The notes under the pieces are model-generated. The model searched no databases and was not told the origin of the DNA. It saw only the letters and a list, made by a program, of their open reading frames with translations. DNA of 64,000 bases from Chitinophaga sp. (GTDB lineage: Bacteria > Bacteroidota > Bacteroidia > Chitinophagales > Chitinophagaceae). Both the position numbers and the translations under genes were made by a program. Location: contig NZ_JAFAIX010000011.1 of assembly GCF_019236475.1 (NCBI RefSeq), positions 1 to 64,000 on the forward strand, in the 5' to 3' direction. Of this stretch, positions 7,316-15,507 are shown piece after piece; position 1 is the first letter of the stretch; the number at the start of each line of letters is the position of its first letter.

Positions 7316-7338
7316 AAATATTTTTATCATTTACCAAA
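7306..7338 (-). promoter_or_regulatory. Promoter of the S24 regulator gene
   Basis: On the minus strand, TTTG (7338-7335) and TAATTTTG (7313-7306) are 21 bases apart. The predicted start is near 7302, inside the operator pair and about 24 bases before the ATG at 7278. Confidence 0.7.
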
Positions 7339-7358
7339 TATATCTGCGAATCAGAACT

Positions 7359-7366
7359 TATTTTTG
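7359..7366 (+). promoter_or_regulatory. -7 element upstream of the small membrane protein gene
   Basis: TATTTTTG matches the Bacteroidota TAnnTTTG element and lies 25 bases before the ATG at 7392. I do not see a matching -33 TTTG. Confidence 0.5.
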
Positions 7367-7391
7367 CCCGGATTAATCAACTCACTAACTT

Positions 7392-7832
7392 ATGTTACTT
7401 GTACATTCCATTTTAAGATGGGCAGTACTGCTCACAGGTATCTGGGCCGTCATCCGTGCTTTTAAAGGGGTTTCCGGCAAAACGCCTTTCACCGCTGCCG
7501 ATAATAAGGCAGGGCTTTTCTTCATGATCGCCTGCGATATCCAACTGCTGGTTGGTATTATCCTGTTCTTTACGAGCAGCCTGGTGACCACCGCGCGTGC
7601 AGACATGGGCGTTGCCATGAAAGATCCCATGCTCCGGTTCTTTACCGTAGAACATGAGACTTTGGCTATTATCGCCATTGCACTGGTACATATTGGTAAG
7701 TCGAAAGTGAAGAAGGCAACCGATGCTGCCAAAAAACACATGCTGGCAAGAAATTTCTACAGCATTGCCCTCGTGTTAATTCTTATCATCATTGGTTTGG
7801 TAATGACCAAAGGCCAGAGAGGTTTTTATTAA
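7392..7832 (+). CDS. Four-helix membrane protein, cytochrome b561-like
   Basis: The 146-residue protein has four hydrophobic helices (about 3-22, 42-62, 85-103 and 122-140). Histidines at the start of helix 1 (LLVHSILRW), near helix 3 (TVEHETLA) and in ALVHIGKS are compatible with haem binding, which is why relatives in this phylum are often labelled cytochrome B. I do not know its function. It is divergent from the S24 regulator and ends in its own terminator. The ATG follows a plausible -7 box. Confidence 0.7.
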   Translation: MLLVHSILRWAVLLTGIWAVIRAFKGVSGKTPFTAADNKAGLFFMIACDIQLLVGIILFFTSSLVTTARADMGVAMKDPMLRFFTVEHETLAIIAIALVHIGKSKVKKATDAAKKHMLARNFYSIALVLILIIIGLVMTKGQRGFY

Positions 7833-7857
7833 TCCGTGTAATTATTCCCAAAATAAT

Positions 7858-7892
7858 AATGGCGGCCTTGTCAAGAGCCGCCATTTTCTTTT
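7858..7892 (+). terminator. Terminator after the membrane protein gene
   Basis: AATGGCGGC (7858-7866) pairs with GCCGCCATT (7877-7885) and is followed by TTTCTTTTT. It lies 26 bases past the stop at 7832 and before the convergent gene ending at 7923. Confidence 0.85.
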
Positions 7893-7922
7893 TATGTATT
7901 GACCACTATTAATAGCTTGTTG

Positions 7923-8585
7923 TTATCCCTTATCCTCATTCGCTAACCGGAATGAATAAATATAAGGTAATATTGGAAGAAGGAAGGATGAGGCAAATAT
8001 AACAAAAACTCCGGTGATGAGCGACATAAAAAACGCTCCGGCAATTAGTACAAGTCCTACGGCTGTCCACAAACTACTGGCCATAGCATGTGTTTTCTTC
8101 CATACCACCGGATCTTTGAGCGTCCATGGTGTGCGCACGCCTACATAATTATTGGGCTTTAATCCCTTCAGATATAAGCCCACACCCGCCATCAGCAGGC
8201 CAATGCCAATAAATGCCCAACGCTCCATCGCATAAGTGTGACCCGTTTGCACCATCAGAATAATGATAAATGCGATGGCCGAAAGAAAGATCTGAATAAC
8301 ATACCTCACCTTGTAATACTCCCGGTGCATCAATTCTGGATCTGATACAGCTTCATCGTCTGTCTTGGGTAAATACCTAAATAAAAAATATATTAAGGCG
8401 TTGGTAAAGAAGAAAAATATCATCAACAACAAGAAGTCTTCTTTCGTTTTTATCTGCTGCTGAACCGGCTCTGCCGCCTGCCCGAAGACGTCCGGTATAT
8501 TTCGCCATTCTAAACCCATATAGATGAGAGGAGCTACAAATAGTAGCAGGAGAAGGAGCTCTTTGCGAAGATCTGTTTTTGTCAT
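7923..8585 (-). CDS. SdpI/DUF1648-type membrane protein
   Basis: The 220-residue protein has about six membrane segments. The N-terminal part (LLFVAPLIYMGLEWRNIPDVFG) resembles DUF1648, and the C-terminal half carries the SdpI signature (NNYVGVRTPWTLKDPVVWKKTH, about 144-165). In Bacillus, SdpI is an immunity protein against the SdpC toxin and also a signal transducer. No SdpC-like toxin or ArsR regulator is adjacent here, so the role is open. It converges on the preceding small membrane protein gene. Confidence 0.82.
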   Translation of the reverse strand: MTKTDLRKELLLLLLFVAPLIYMGLEWRNIPDVFGQAAEPVQQQIKTKEDFLLLMIFFFFTNALIYFLFRYLPKTDDEAVSDPELMHREYYKVRYVIQIFLSAIAFIIILMVQTGHTYAMERWAFIGIGLLMAGVGLYLKGLKPNNYVGVRTPWTLKDPVVWKKTHAMASSLWTAVGLVLIAGAFFMSLITGVFVIFASSFLLPILPYIYSFRLANEDKG

Positions 8586-8714
8586 AGGAACCTGCTTTTG
8601 AAAGATGAATATGGTCTATTCCCTTCTAGTTCATTTTCATATACTTAACTAATTACAGATTAAATCCCCTATATGTTGTAAAATTACAAAATTCATTCCA
8701 GCCTCTATCCTTCA

Positions 8715-8749
8715 TACTAATTATTTTAGTAAAACTAAAAATGTTAGTA
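8715..8749. promoter_or_regulatory. Two CTAA-N5-TTAG operators at the dinB promoter
   Basis: Site 1 is TACTAA-N5-TTAGTA at 8715-8731. Site 2 is ACTAA-N5-TTAGT at 8734-8748. Their centres are 18 bases apart. They have the same core and spacer as the pair at the S24 regulator promoter. Site 2 abuts and touches the -7 element, and site 1 covers the -33 region, as expected for repression. Confidence 0.75.
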
Positions 8750-8755
8750 TATTTG
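8748..8755 (+). promoter_or_regulatory. -7 element of the dinB-dnaE2 promoter
   Basis: TATATTTG fits TAnnTTTG. The predicted start is near 8760, giving a leader of about 77 bases that begins with a 5-bp hairpin (8760-8764 with 8771-8775). The -33 region has only TTTAG, so the promoter is probably weak, with repression relieved on damage. Confidence 0.65.
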
Positions 8756-8836
8756 AAGTCCCGCTACTATGCGGGCTATACAGCACCTAGCCCAACTTTT
8801 CCCTGAAACGATTACATCACTTTAAATCTGTGAGTT

Positions 8837-10048
8837 ATGATATCGTTGCAACAACGCGCTATTGCGCATCTCGACCTCGATTGTTTCTTTGTTTCTGTAG
8901 AATGCCAGCAGGACAGCAGCCTGATAGGCAAACCCCTCCTCGTAGGCGGCAATAGCGACCGCGCCGTTGTAGCCGCCTGTAGCTACGAAGCCAGACGCTA
9001 CGGCATCCACTCCGCCATGCCCATGAAAACCGCCCTCCGCCTTTGTCCGCATGCCATCATACGCAGCGGAGATATGGAGGCATACAGTAATAAATCCCGC
9101 GAAGTCACCGAAATCATCGCTGACAAAGCCCCCCTCTACGAAAAATCTTCTATCGATGAATTCTACATCGATATCAGTGGCATGGATAAGTATTTCGGCT
9201 CCCTCAAATGGACTACCGAACTCAGAAAAACAATCATAAAAGAATCCGGACTGCCCATCTCCTTTGGCCTCGCCTCCAACAAACTCGTATCCAAAGTGGC
9301 CACCGATGAGGCCAAACCAAATGGACAACTGGAAATTATGTTCGGTGAAGAAAAATCATTCCTCGCCCCACTCAACATAGAAAAAATCCCTATGGTAGGG
9401 AAAGAAACCGCCGCCCAATTGCGTCGGCGCGGCGTGGAAACAGTGAAAACACTCAGCGAAGTGCCCATTTCTCTCCTGGAAGCCTGGATGGGAAAAAATG
9501 GAATCTCCCTCTGGAAAAAAGCCAATGGGATCGATGAATCCCCCGTTGTGCCCTACTATGAACAAAAATCCATTTCAACAGAAAGTACCTTCCATGCCGA
9601 TACCATCGATATGGAATTCATGCACGCCGAACTGGTGCGCATGACAGAAAAAATCGCCTTCGAATTACGACAACAAAATAAATTAACCGGATGCATCACG
9701 GTTAAAATACGGTACTCCGACTTCGAAACTGTTACCAAACAGATGTCTATCCCCTACTGCTGCTCCGATCACGTACTGCTGGAAAAAGTAAAAGAACTCT
9801 TTAAAAAATTATATGACCGCAGACTGTTAGTCCGACTCATTGGCGTTAGATTCAGTCACCTTGTACAAGGAAATCATCAGATCAGCCTTTTTGACGACAG
9901 CCAAGAAATGATTGCACTCTATCAAGCTATCGATCAGATCAAAAACAGGTTCGGATGGGAATTTCTCATGAAAGGCACCAATGTACTTCCCCCAGATAAG
10001 AAAATGCTGGCCCGGAAGCGTGACATCTCCCCATTCCATAAAAGATAA
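8837..10048 (+). CDS. dinB: Y-family DNA polymerase IV (DinB)
   Basis: This is a translesion polymerase that copies damaged templates with low fidelity. The 403-residue protein has the palm acidic residues in place: Asp13 in HLDLDCFF, and Asp107-Glu108 in SSIDEFYID. It therefore looks catalytically active, unlike classic ImuB. Helix-hairpin-helix motifs lie near residue 180 (IPMVGKETAAQLRRRGV), followed by the little-finger domain. A sliding-clamp-binding motif QISLF is at 348-352, with a further 51-residue tail. It starts under the CTAA-N5-TTAG operators and is followed 43 bases later by the dnaE2-like gene. Confidence 0.95.
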   Translation: MISLQQRAIAHLDLDCFFVSVECQQDSSLIGKPLLVGGNSDRAVVAACSYEARRYGIHSAMPMKTALRLCPHAIIRSGDMEAYSNKSREVTEIIADKAPLYEKSSIDEFYIDISGMDKYFGSLKWTTELRKTIIKESGLPISFGLASNKLVSKVATDEAKPNGQLEIMFGEEKSFLAPLNIEKIPMVGKETAAQLRRRGVETVKTLSEVPISLLEAWMGKNGISLWKKANGIDESPVVPYYEQKSISTESTFHADTIDMEFMHAELVRMTEKIAFELRQQNKLTGCITVKIRYSDFETVTKQMSIPYCCSDHVLLEKVKELFKKLYDRRLLVRLIGVRFSHLVQGNHQISLFDDSQEMIALYQAIDQIKNRFGWEFLMKGTNVLPPDKKMLARKRDISPFHKR

Positions 10049-10091
10049 TTTAGGCAACTAACCAATGTAAGCAATTGTCAAAAACCACATC

Positions 10092-13046
10092 ATGTACTTG
10101 AACTGCAAAACATTCTTCAGCCTGCGATATGGCACCATGCACGTAGAAACACTCATCCGGGAAGCAAAAGAACGCGGTATCACCACACTTGCGCTTACCA
10201 ATATCAACATCACTTCCGATGCATGGACCTTCGTGACTGAATGCAGGGAACAAGATATCAAACCCGTACTGGGACTGGAATGCAGAAATGAACACACCCT
10301 CTGCTACCTGCTGCTGGCCCGCAACCAGAACGGCTGGTATCATATCAATAAATTCCTCTCCTATAAATTACATACCGGAGAACCATTCCCAGAACAAGCG
10401 CCCGAAATGCCGGATACATTCGTGATCTATCCCTGGGGAACCCACAATCCGCATACATTAGCGCCACATGAACTTCTAGGCGTACGCGTCAAGGATATCA
10501 ATAAATTATTTCGAGTGGATACCCTTGCACTGAAAGATAAACTGGTCATCATGCAACCCGTTACCTTCCAGGATGAACTGCATTATGAATTACACCAGGT
10601 ATTGAGAGCCATCGATCAAAACATCCTGATATCCCAGCTATTGCCCGAAACCTATGCTGCTCCTGATGAAACGTTTATTCATCCTGCCGATTTAGTGGAG
10701 CATTTTGAAAGATATCCACATATAGTAGCCAATACGCTGGCGGTACTGCATGCCTGCGAGGTGGAAATGCAAATGAATATCCCCCGCAATAAAAAAACTT
10801 TTTCAGCGAGCGTGGAAGAAGACCGCAAACTCTTACGGGACCTAGCTTACGAAGGAATGATATACCGCTATGGTTCCAACCATGAATCCGCAGCCGCCCG
10901 TATTGAAAAAGAACTGGATATCATCGCAAAACTCAATTTCGAATCCTATTTTCTCATTACTTGGGATATCATTCGCTTTGCCCAGGAAAAAGGATTTTTC
11001 TATGTAGGCCGTGGAAGTGGCGCCAACTCTATCGTGGCCTACTGCCTACGTATTACAGATGTAGACCCCATAGAACTGGACCTTTATTTTGAAAGATTCC
11101 TGAACCTCTATCGCAGCTCTCCACCTGATTTTGATATCGACTTCTCCTGGAAAGACCGCGATGAAATCACGACCTATATCTTCAATAAATATGGTCCGGA
11201 ACATACTGCGCTACTGGGTACCGTCACCACATTCCAGACACATGCCATCGTTAGGGAACTGGGGAAAGCGTATGGATTGCCTAAAAAAGAAATTGATCGT
11301 ATCCTGCAAGGAGGCTTCAGTGTGAAGCTGGATGAAGATAGAATACAACGAAAAATTCTGCATTTCTGCCAACTCATGGATAACCAGGAAAAATCATTTC
11401 CCAATCATCTCAGTATCCATGCAGGCGGCATCCTGATTAGTGAGGCGCCTATCCATCACTATTGTACAACCTATCTACCTCCCAAAGGCTTCAGCACAGC
11501 GCAGATGGACATGTTTCAGGCAGAAGCAATCGGATTGTATAAATTCGATATCCTCAGCCAGCGCGGACTTGGACATATCCGAGATGCGATTGATCTCATC
11601 AAACAAAATCATGATGTAGACATCGATATCCACAATGTAAAAGCCTTTATGGTGGATGAACAGGTGAAAGCCAATCTTCGTGGCGTAAATACCATCGGGT
11701 GTTTTTACATTGAATCTCCTGCCATGCGACAGTTGCTCACCAAATTGCGCTGCGACGACTATCGCTCCCTGGTGGCCGCCAGTTCTATCATTCGCCCCGG
11801 TGTAGCGCAATCCGGCATGATGAAGCAGTATATTGACCGATTCAATAATCCACAGTCAGTAGTATACCTGCATCCGGTCATTGAGGAGTTACTGAAGGAA
11901 ACATTTGGTATCATGGTGTACCAGGAAGATGTGATCAAAGTGGCGCATAAATTTGCTGACATGGAACTCGCAGATGCGGATCGACTGCGAAGAGCCATGG
12001 CAGGCAAATACAGGGGGATGAAAGATTTAGAACAAATACAGGCAAGGTTTTTCCGTAACTGTGATGCAAAAGGGCATCCTCGTCATGTGAGTGAAGAAGT
12101 GTGGAGACAAATAGCCAGCTTTGCCAATTTCTCCTTCTCTAAAGCCCATTCTGCGAGCTTTGCAGTGGAAAGTTACCAGAGTCTTTACCTGAAAACCTAC
12201 TACCCTGCTGAGTTTATGGTGGCAGTCATCAATAATTTCGGAGGGTTTTACAGCAGGGAACTGTATTTCAACCAACTGAAACAGACAGGCATTCAACTGC
12301 ATGCCCCATGTATCAACCAAAGCGACTATCTCACCAACATCCATGGCAAAGAAGTATTTGTGGGCTTTATTCACATCGAGGGGTTGGAATTCGCGCTGGT
12401 AGAGCGCATCCTGGAGGAAAGAAAAAATAGTGGCCCTTTTGTAAGTCTAGAAGATTTTGTTTCCCGTACAGGCCCTGGACCGGAGCAATTGGAAATTCTT
12501 ATTCGTATTGGTTGCTTTCACTTTACCGGCTATACGAAAAAAGAACTACTGTGGAAAGGCAGTCTGCTCGCGAAAGCCCGTGAAGTTAAGCAAATACATC
12601 ACCTTCCATTATTCAGGCCAACGCCGGTGGATTGTACACTTCCTCAACTGGCTTACCATGCGCATGAAGATGCCTTTGATGAAATTGATCTGTTGGGATT
12701 TCCTTTGCAGTCCCCCTTCAGTATATTACAGCACGAGCAATCCACTTATACCCTTGCCCGGGATTTTCATAAACATATTGGTCAACAGGTCATGACGCTG
12801 GGGTATTATGTCACCATGAAAATGCTGCGTACTTCCAAAGGTGATCCGATGTGTTTTGGTACTTTCCTGGATGCGGAAGATCAATTTGTAGATACGGTAC
12901 ATTTTCCAGACAGTTTGCGCCAATATCCTTTCCAGAAGAGTGGATTTTATATTCTACAGGGGAAGGTAGTTTCTGACTATGGCGTTATTACATTGGAAAT
13001 CAGTTGGATGCGAAAAATTGGATATTTTGAAGACAAAAGCAATTAA
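10092..13046 (+). CDS. DNA polymerase III alpha subunit, error-prone DnaE2/ImuC type
   Basis: The 984-residue C-family polymerase is shorter than the replicative DnaE (about 1,150). Visible parts, in order, are an N-terminal PHP-like domain (1-200), a palm with GRGSGANS and PPDFDIDF (two catalytic Asp, near 340-355) and the third Asp in YKFDILSQRGL near 485. A tandem helix-hairpin-helix region (near 770-800) and a C-terminal OB fold follow. The PHP metal ligands are lost: the usual HxHxxYS is replaced by NCKTFFS, and the TDH motif by TNI, so exonuclease activity is unlikely. Position behind dinB and the shared operator support a mutagenic translesion role, as for ImuC/DnaE2 elsewhere. Confidence 0.9.
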   Translation: MYLNCKTFFSLRYGTMHVETLIREAKERGITTLALTNINITSDAWTFVTECREQDIKPVLGLECRNEHTLCYLLLARNQNGWYHINKFLSYKLHTGEPFPEQAPEMPDTFVIYPWGTHNPHTLAPHELLGVRVKDINKLFRVDTLALKDKLVIMQPVTFQDELHYELHQVLRAIDQNILISQLLPETYAAPDETFIHPADLVEHFERYPHIVANTLAVLHACEVEMQMNIPRNKKTFSASVEEDRKLLRDLAYEGMIYRYGSNHESAAARIEKELDIIAKLNFESYFLITWDIIRFAQEKGFFYVGRGSGANSIVAYCLRITDVDPIELDLYFERFLNLYRSSPPDFDIDFSWKDRDEITTYIFNKYGPEHTALLGTVTTFQTHAIVRELGKAYGLPKKEIDRILQGGFSVKLDEDRIQRKILHFCQLMDNQEKSFPNHLSIHAGGILISEAPIHHYCTTYLPPKGFSTAQMDMFQAEAIGLYKFDILSQRGLGHIRDAIDLIKQNHDVDIDIHNVKAFMVDEQVKANLRGVNTIGCFYIESPAMRQLLTKLRCDDYRSLVAASSIIRPGVAQSGMMKQYIDRFNNPQSVVYLHPVIEELLKETFGIMVYQEDVIKVAHKFADMELADADRLRRAMAGKYRGMKDLEQIQARFFRNCDAKGHPRHVSEEVWRQIASFANFSFSKAHSASFAVESYQSLYLKTYYPAEFMVAVINNFGGFYSRELYFNQLKQTGIQLHAPCINQSDYLTNIHGKEVFVGFIHIEGLEFALVERILEERKNSGPFVSLEDFVSRTGPGPEQLEILIRIGCFHFTGYTKKELLWKGSLLAKAREVKQIHHLPLFRPTPVDCTLPQLAYHAHEDAFDEIDLLGFPLQSPFSILQHEQSTYTLARDFHKHIGQQVMTLGYYVTMKMLRTSKGDPMCFGTFLDAEDQFVDTVHFPDSLRQYPFQKSGFYILQGKVVSDYGVITLEISWMRKIGYFEDKSN

Positions 13047-13081
13047 TACGACAAATTGTTGTATTTTTGCGACAAATGTCG
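13047..13081. promoter_or_regulatory. Palindromes and -7 element at the RES/Xre toxin-antitoxin promoter
   Basis: TACGACAA-A-TTGTTGTA (13047-13063, one mismatch) and the perfect CGACA-AA-TGTCG (13070-13081) flank TATTTTTG (13062-13069), a good -7 element. Both share the CGACAAA core. Toxin-antitoxin operons commonly autorepress through such sites. The second palindrome overlaps the start of the antitoxin frame. Confidence 0.6.
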
Positions 13082-13534
13082 GTTATGTCAAATTTCAATG
13101 GCTATCAAGTACAAGAGAATGCCTTGTTGATAGATACAAGTCATGCCAGTCATGCTATGGGTGCCGGGTACTTCGATTTCATCGCGTTATCCCGTAGCGG
13201 CATTATTAAACGAGCGTTACTTAACCTGAGTAGGCAGATTTCATTTTCCCTGACGGAGCTTGCGCAGGTCGTCCATATATCAGAAAGAACATTACAGCGT
13301 TACGCAGATGATGCCAAGCTATCCCTGGATACCAGTGAGCGAGCCATTATGCTCTCTGCGCTCTACCAACGAGGTACCGAGGTATTCGGTGATCTCGAAA
13401 ATTTCAAGGAATGGATGCGTACTCCATTGCCGGCTTTCAACTATCAACTCCCTATTTCGCTATTAGACACTACGTTTGGCTTCCAGCTCATCCAAGATGA
13501 ATTGGGACGTATAGAACATGGCTTGTTTGCATAG
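13076..13534 (+). CDS. Xre-type antitoxin of a RES/Xre toxin-antitoxin pair
   Basis: The protein of about 150 residues should bind and neutralise the RES toxin encoded next to it and repress the pair. It has an Xre-like helix-turn-helix in the middle (FSLTELAQVVHISERTLQRYA) and a C-terminal DUF2384/MbcA-ParS domain (YQRGTEVFGDLENFKEWMRTPLPAF, then DTTFGFQLIQDELGRIEHGLFA). Two starts are possible, ATG at 13076 or 13085; 13085 leaves more room after the predicted transcription start. Its stop lies 21 bases before the toxin start. Palindromes at 13047-13081 suggest autoregulation. Confidence 0.88.
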   Translation: MSVMSNFNGYQVQENALLIDTSHASHAMGAGYFDFIALSRSGIIKRALLNLSRQISFSLTELAQVVHISERTLQRYADDAKLSLDTSERAIMLSALYQRGTEVFGDLENFKEWMRTPLPAFNYQLPISLLDTTFGFQLIQDELGRIEHGLFA

Positions 13535-13555
13535 CATCACTTCGATACATATATC

Positions 13556-14017
13556 ATGGACGTTTACAGGATCAGTAAGTGTGCATACATCAATGATCTG
13601 AGCGGGACCGGCGCACGCCTGTATGGTGGTCGCTGGAACAGCAAAGGACATTCTATTGTTTACACCGCAGGCTCCAGGGCACTGGCAGCATTGGAAGTAC
13701 TGGTACATATTCCGCTGAAAAATATTATACAGGATTTCTGCATCGCAGCTATCCATATTCCCGACAACATAGCCATTAGAACCCTTACAGAGAAAGACTT
13801 GCCAGCCAAATGGCAATCGCTGGCGCCATTGCCTGAATTGCAGTGTATTGGCGACGAGTGGATAGCTACTTCAAAGTATGCAGTCTTGAAAATTCCGTCT
13901 GTGGTAATTGCAGATGAATTTAATTACCTGATCAACCCGGAACATCCAGAAGCACAGGGGATCATCGTCAGTGAAACGAAACCATTTGTGTTTGATCAGC
14001 GATTGAGCAAGTCATAA
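13556..14017 (+). CDS. RES-domain toxin
   Basis: RES toxins bind and degrade NAD+, arresting growth. The 153-residue protein has the three residues that give the family its name in the expected places: Arg in YGGRWNSKG near residue 27, Glu in ALAALEVLVH near 48, and a Ser near AVLKIPSVVI around 120, followed by NYLINPEHP. Length is normal. It forms a two-gene operon with the upstream Xre antitoxin and is followed by a strong bidirectional hairpin. Confidence 0.9.
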   Translation: MDVYRISKCAYINDLSGTGARLYGGRWNSKGHSIVYTAGSRALAALEVLVHIPLKNIIQDFCIAAIHIPDNIAIRTLTEKDLPAKWQSLAPLPELQCIGDEWIATSKYAVLKIPSVVIADEFNYLINPEHPEAQGIIVSETKPFVFDQRLSKS

Positions 14018-14042
14018 AGTGGTGTTTGGGGGCGATTTTTAT

Positions 14043-14124
14043 AAAAAAATGAGGCGTGACGTCTGCGACGTCACGCCTCATTTTTTTATATTTTTTTTGT
14101 CGTCCCTGCCCGAGCAGGGACGAC
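14043..14124. repeat. Two-hairpin intergenic element, copy 1
   Basis: Hairpin A is a 21-bp perfect stem with a 3-base loop (14043-14087), centred on TGACGTC-TGC-GACGTCA and flanked by A and T runs. Hairpin B is an 11-bp stem of the CGTCCCTGC type (14099-14109 with 14114-14124). It lies between the convergent RES toxin and aspartate kinase genes and would terminate both. Three related copies occur at 50229, 51914 and 52810. Confidence 0.8.
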
Positions 14125-14149
14125 AGGCAGGAGAGTTTTAGGTCGAATA

Positions 14150-15472
14150 CTATTCCAGACCGAATAAGCCCTTATTCAACAGTTGCAGTGTTTTCTCTTT
14201 CAACTGGGCATTCACCAGAATGGAGATATTATGTCTGCTACCACCGTAAGAAATCATACGCAATGGAATATCTTCCAGAGAAGAGAACAATTTCGTGATG
14301 ATAGAAGGAGTAGCTGCTACTTCATTACCAACGATGGAAACAATTGCCTGCTGATAATCCAGTTCCACTGTACCGAATGGTTGCAGCTCTTTCACGATCT
14401 GATCCAGTTGTTGAGGATTGTCGATTGTCAGTGATACTGCCACTTCAGAAGTAGTGATCATATCAATTGGTGTGCGGAATTTCTCGAATACTTCGAAGAT
14501 TTTACGCAGGAAACCGTAGGCCAGCAGCATGCGGCTGGATTTGATTTTGATCGCGATGATACCATCTTTTGCAGCGATAGCTTTCACACCGTTACCATTA
14601 GGCAGTTCAGTGATGATAGTACCTTTTGCTTCCGGCTGCATGGTGTTCAGCAATTTCACTGGAATGTTGAAATGCTGTGCAGGCCAGATAGAAGCAGGGT
14701 GCAGGATTTTAGCGCCGAAATAGGCCAGCTCCGCAGCTTCATCGAAAGACAGTTGATCGATTGGGAAAGTTTTCTTCACCACGCGAGGATCGTTGTTGTG
14801 CATACCATCGATATCTGTCCAGATTTGCACTTCATCCGCCTGAATAGCTGCACCAATCAGGGATGCAGAGTAATCAGAGCCACCGCGTTTCAGGTTGTCC
14901 ACTTCTCCTCTTGCATTACGGCTGATATAACCCTGTGTAATGAACAGATTTACATCCTTGTTTTTTTCGATCAGGGAAGTGAGTTTAGACTTAATTTTTG
15001 GAATTTCAGGCTCTTCGAATTCATCGATACTCATGAAATCCAGTGCTGGCAACAGTGCTGCTTTAATGCCTGCTTCTTCCAGGTAAACGCAGAAAAGGCG
15101 GGTAGACAGCAGTTCACCTTGTGCCAGAATATCCTTATTCAATGCTTCATTGAAGGAGATCTTCAGGATAATATTCAGGAATTCAAAGTGTTCATCAATG
15201 ATAGCCTTTGCATTAGCACGGCCAGCCTCGGTCTTGACCAGTTCGTCACAGAAAGAACGGTAGTGACCTTCCAGCTTATCGATCTGCTGCTTCGCTTGGT
15301 CCTTCTTCCCTTCTGACAATGACTGGCTAATTTCCACGAGGGAGTTAGTAGTACCTGACAGTGCAGATAGCACTACAATTTTCTGATCAGCATCCGCTGT
15401 GATCAGTTGTGCTACCGAATGCATACGCTCTGGTTTTCCCACGGAGGTTCCACCAAATTTTAACACTTTCAT
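14150..15472 (-). CDS. lysC: Aspartate kinase (monofunctional)
   Basis: Aspartate kinase phosphorylates L-aspartate, the first step to lysine, threonine and methionine. The 440-residue protein has the N-terminal kinase signature KFGGTSVGK (4-12), the conserved RGGSDYSASLIGAA around 210, WTDIDGMHNNDPR near 235, and two C-terminal ACT domains (ADGFLRKIFEVFEKF-like and VSIVGNE near 380) for feedback control by amino acids. No homoserine dehydrogenase fusion is present. No RNA leader typical of a lysine riboswitch is visible in the 35 bases upstream. Confidence 0.93.
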   Translation of the reverse strand: MKVLKFGGTSVGKPERMHSVAQLITADADQKIVVLSALSGTTNSLVEISQSLSEGKKDQAKQQIDKLEGHYRSFCDELVKTEAGRANAKAIIDEHFEFLNIILKISFNEALNKDILAQGELLSTRLFCVYLEEAGIKAALLPALDFMSIDEFEEPEIPKIKSKLTSLIEKNKDVNLFITQGYISRNARGEVDNLKRGGSDYSASLIGAAIQADEVQIWTDIDGMHNNDPRVVKKTFPIDQLSFDEAAELAYFGAKILHPASIWPAQHFNIPVKLLNTMQPEAKGTIITELPNGNGVKAIAAKDGIIAIKIKSSRMLLAYGFLRKIFEVFEKFRTPIDMITTSEVAVSLTIDNPQQLDQIVKELQPFGTVELDYQQAIVSIVGNEVAATPSIITKLFSSLEDIPLRMISYGGSRHNISILVNAQLKEKTLQLLNKGLFGLE

Positions 15473-15507
15473 CTGAATAGAATTGTATATAAATGATTGA
15501 GAATATT

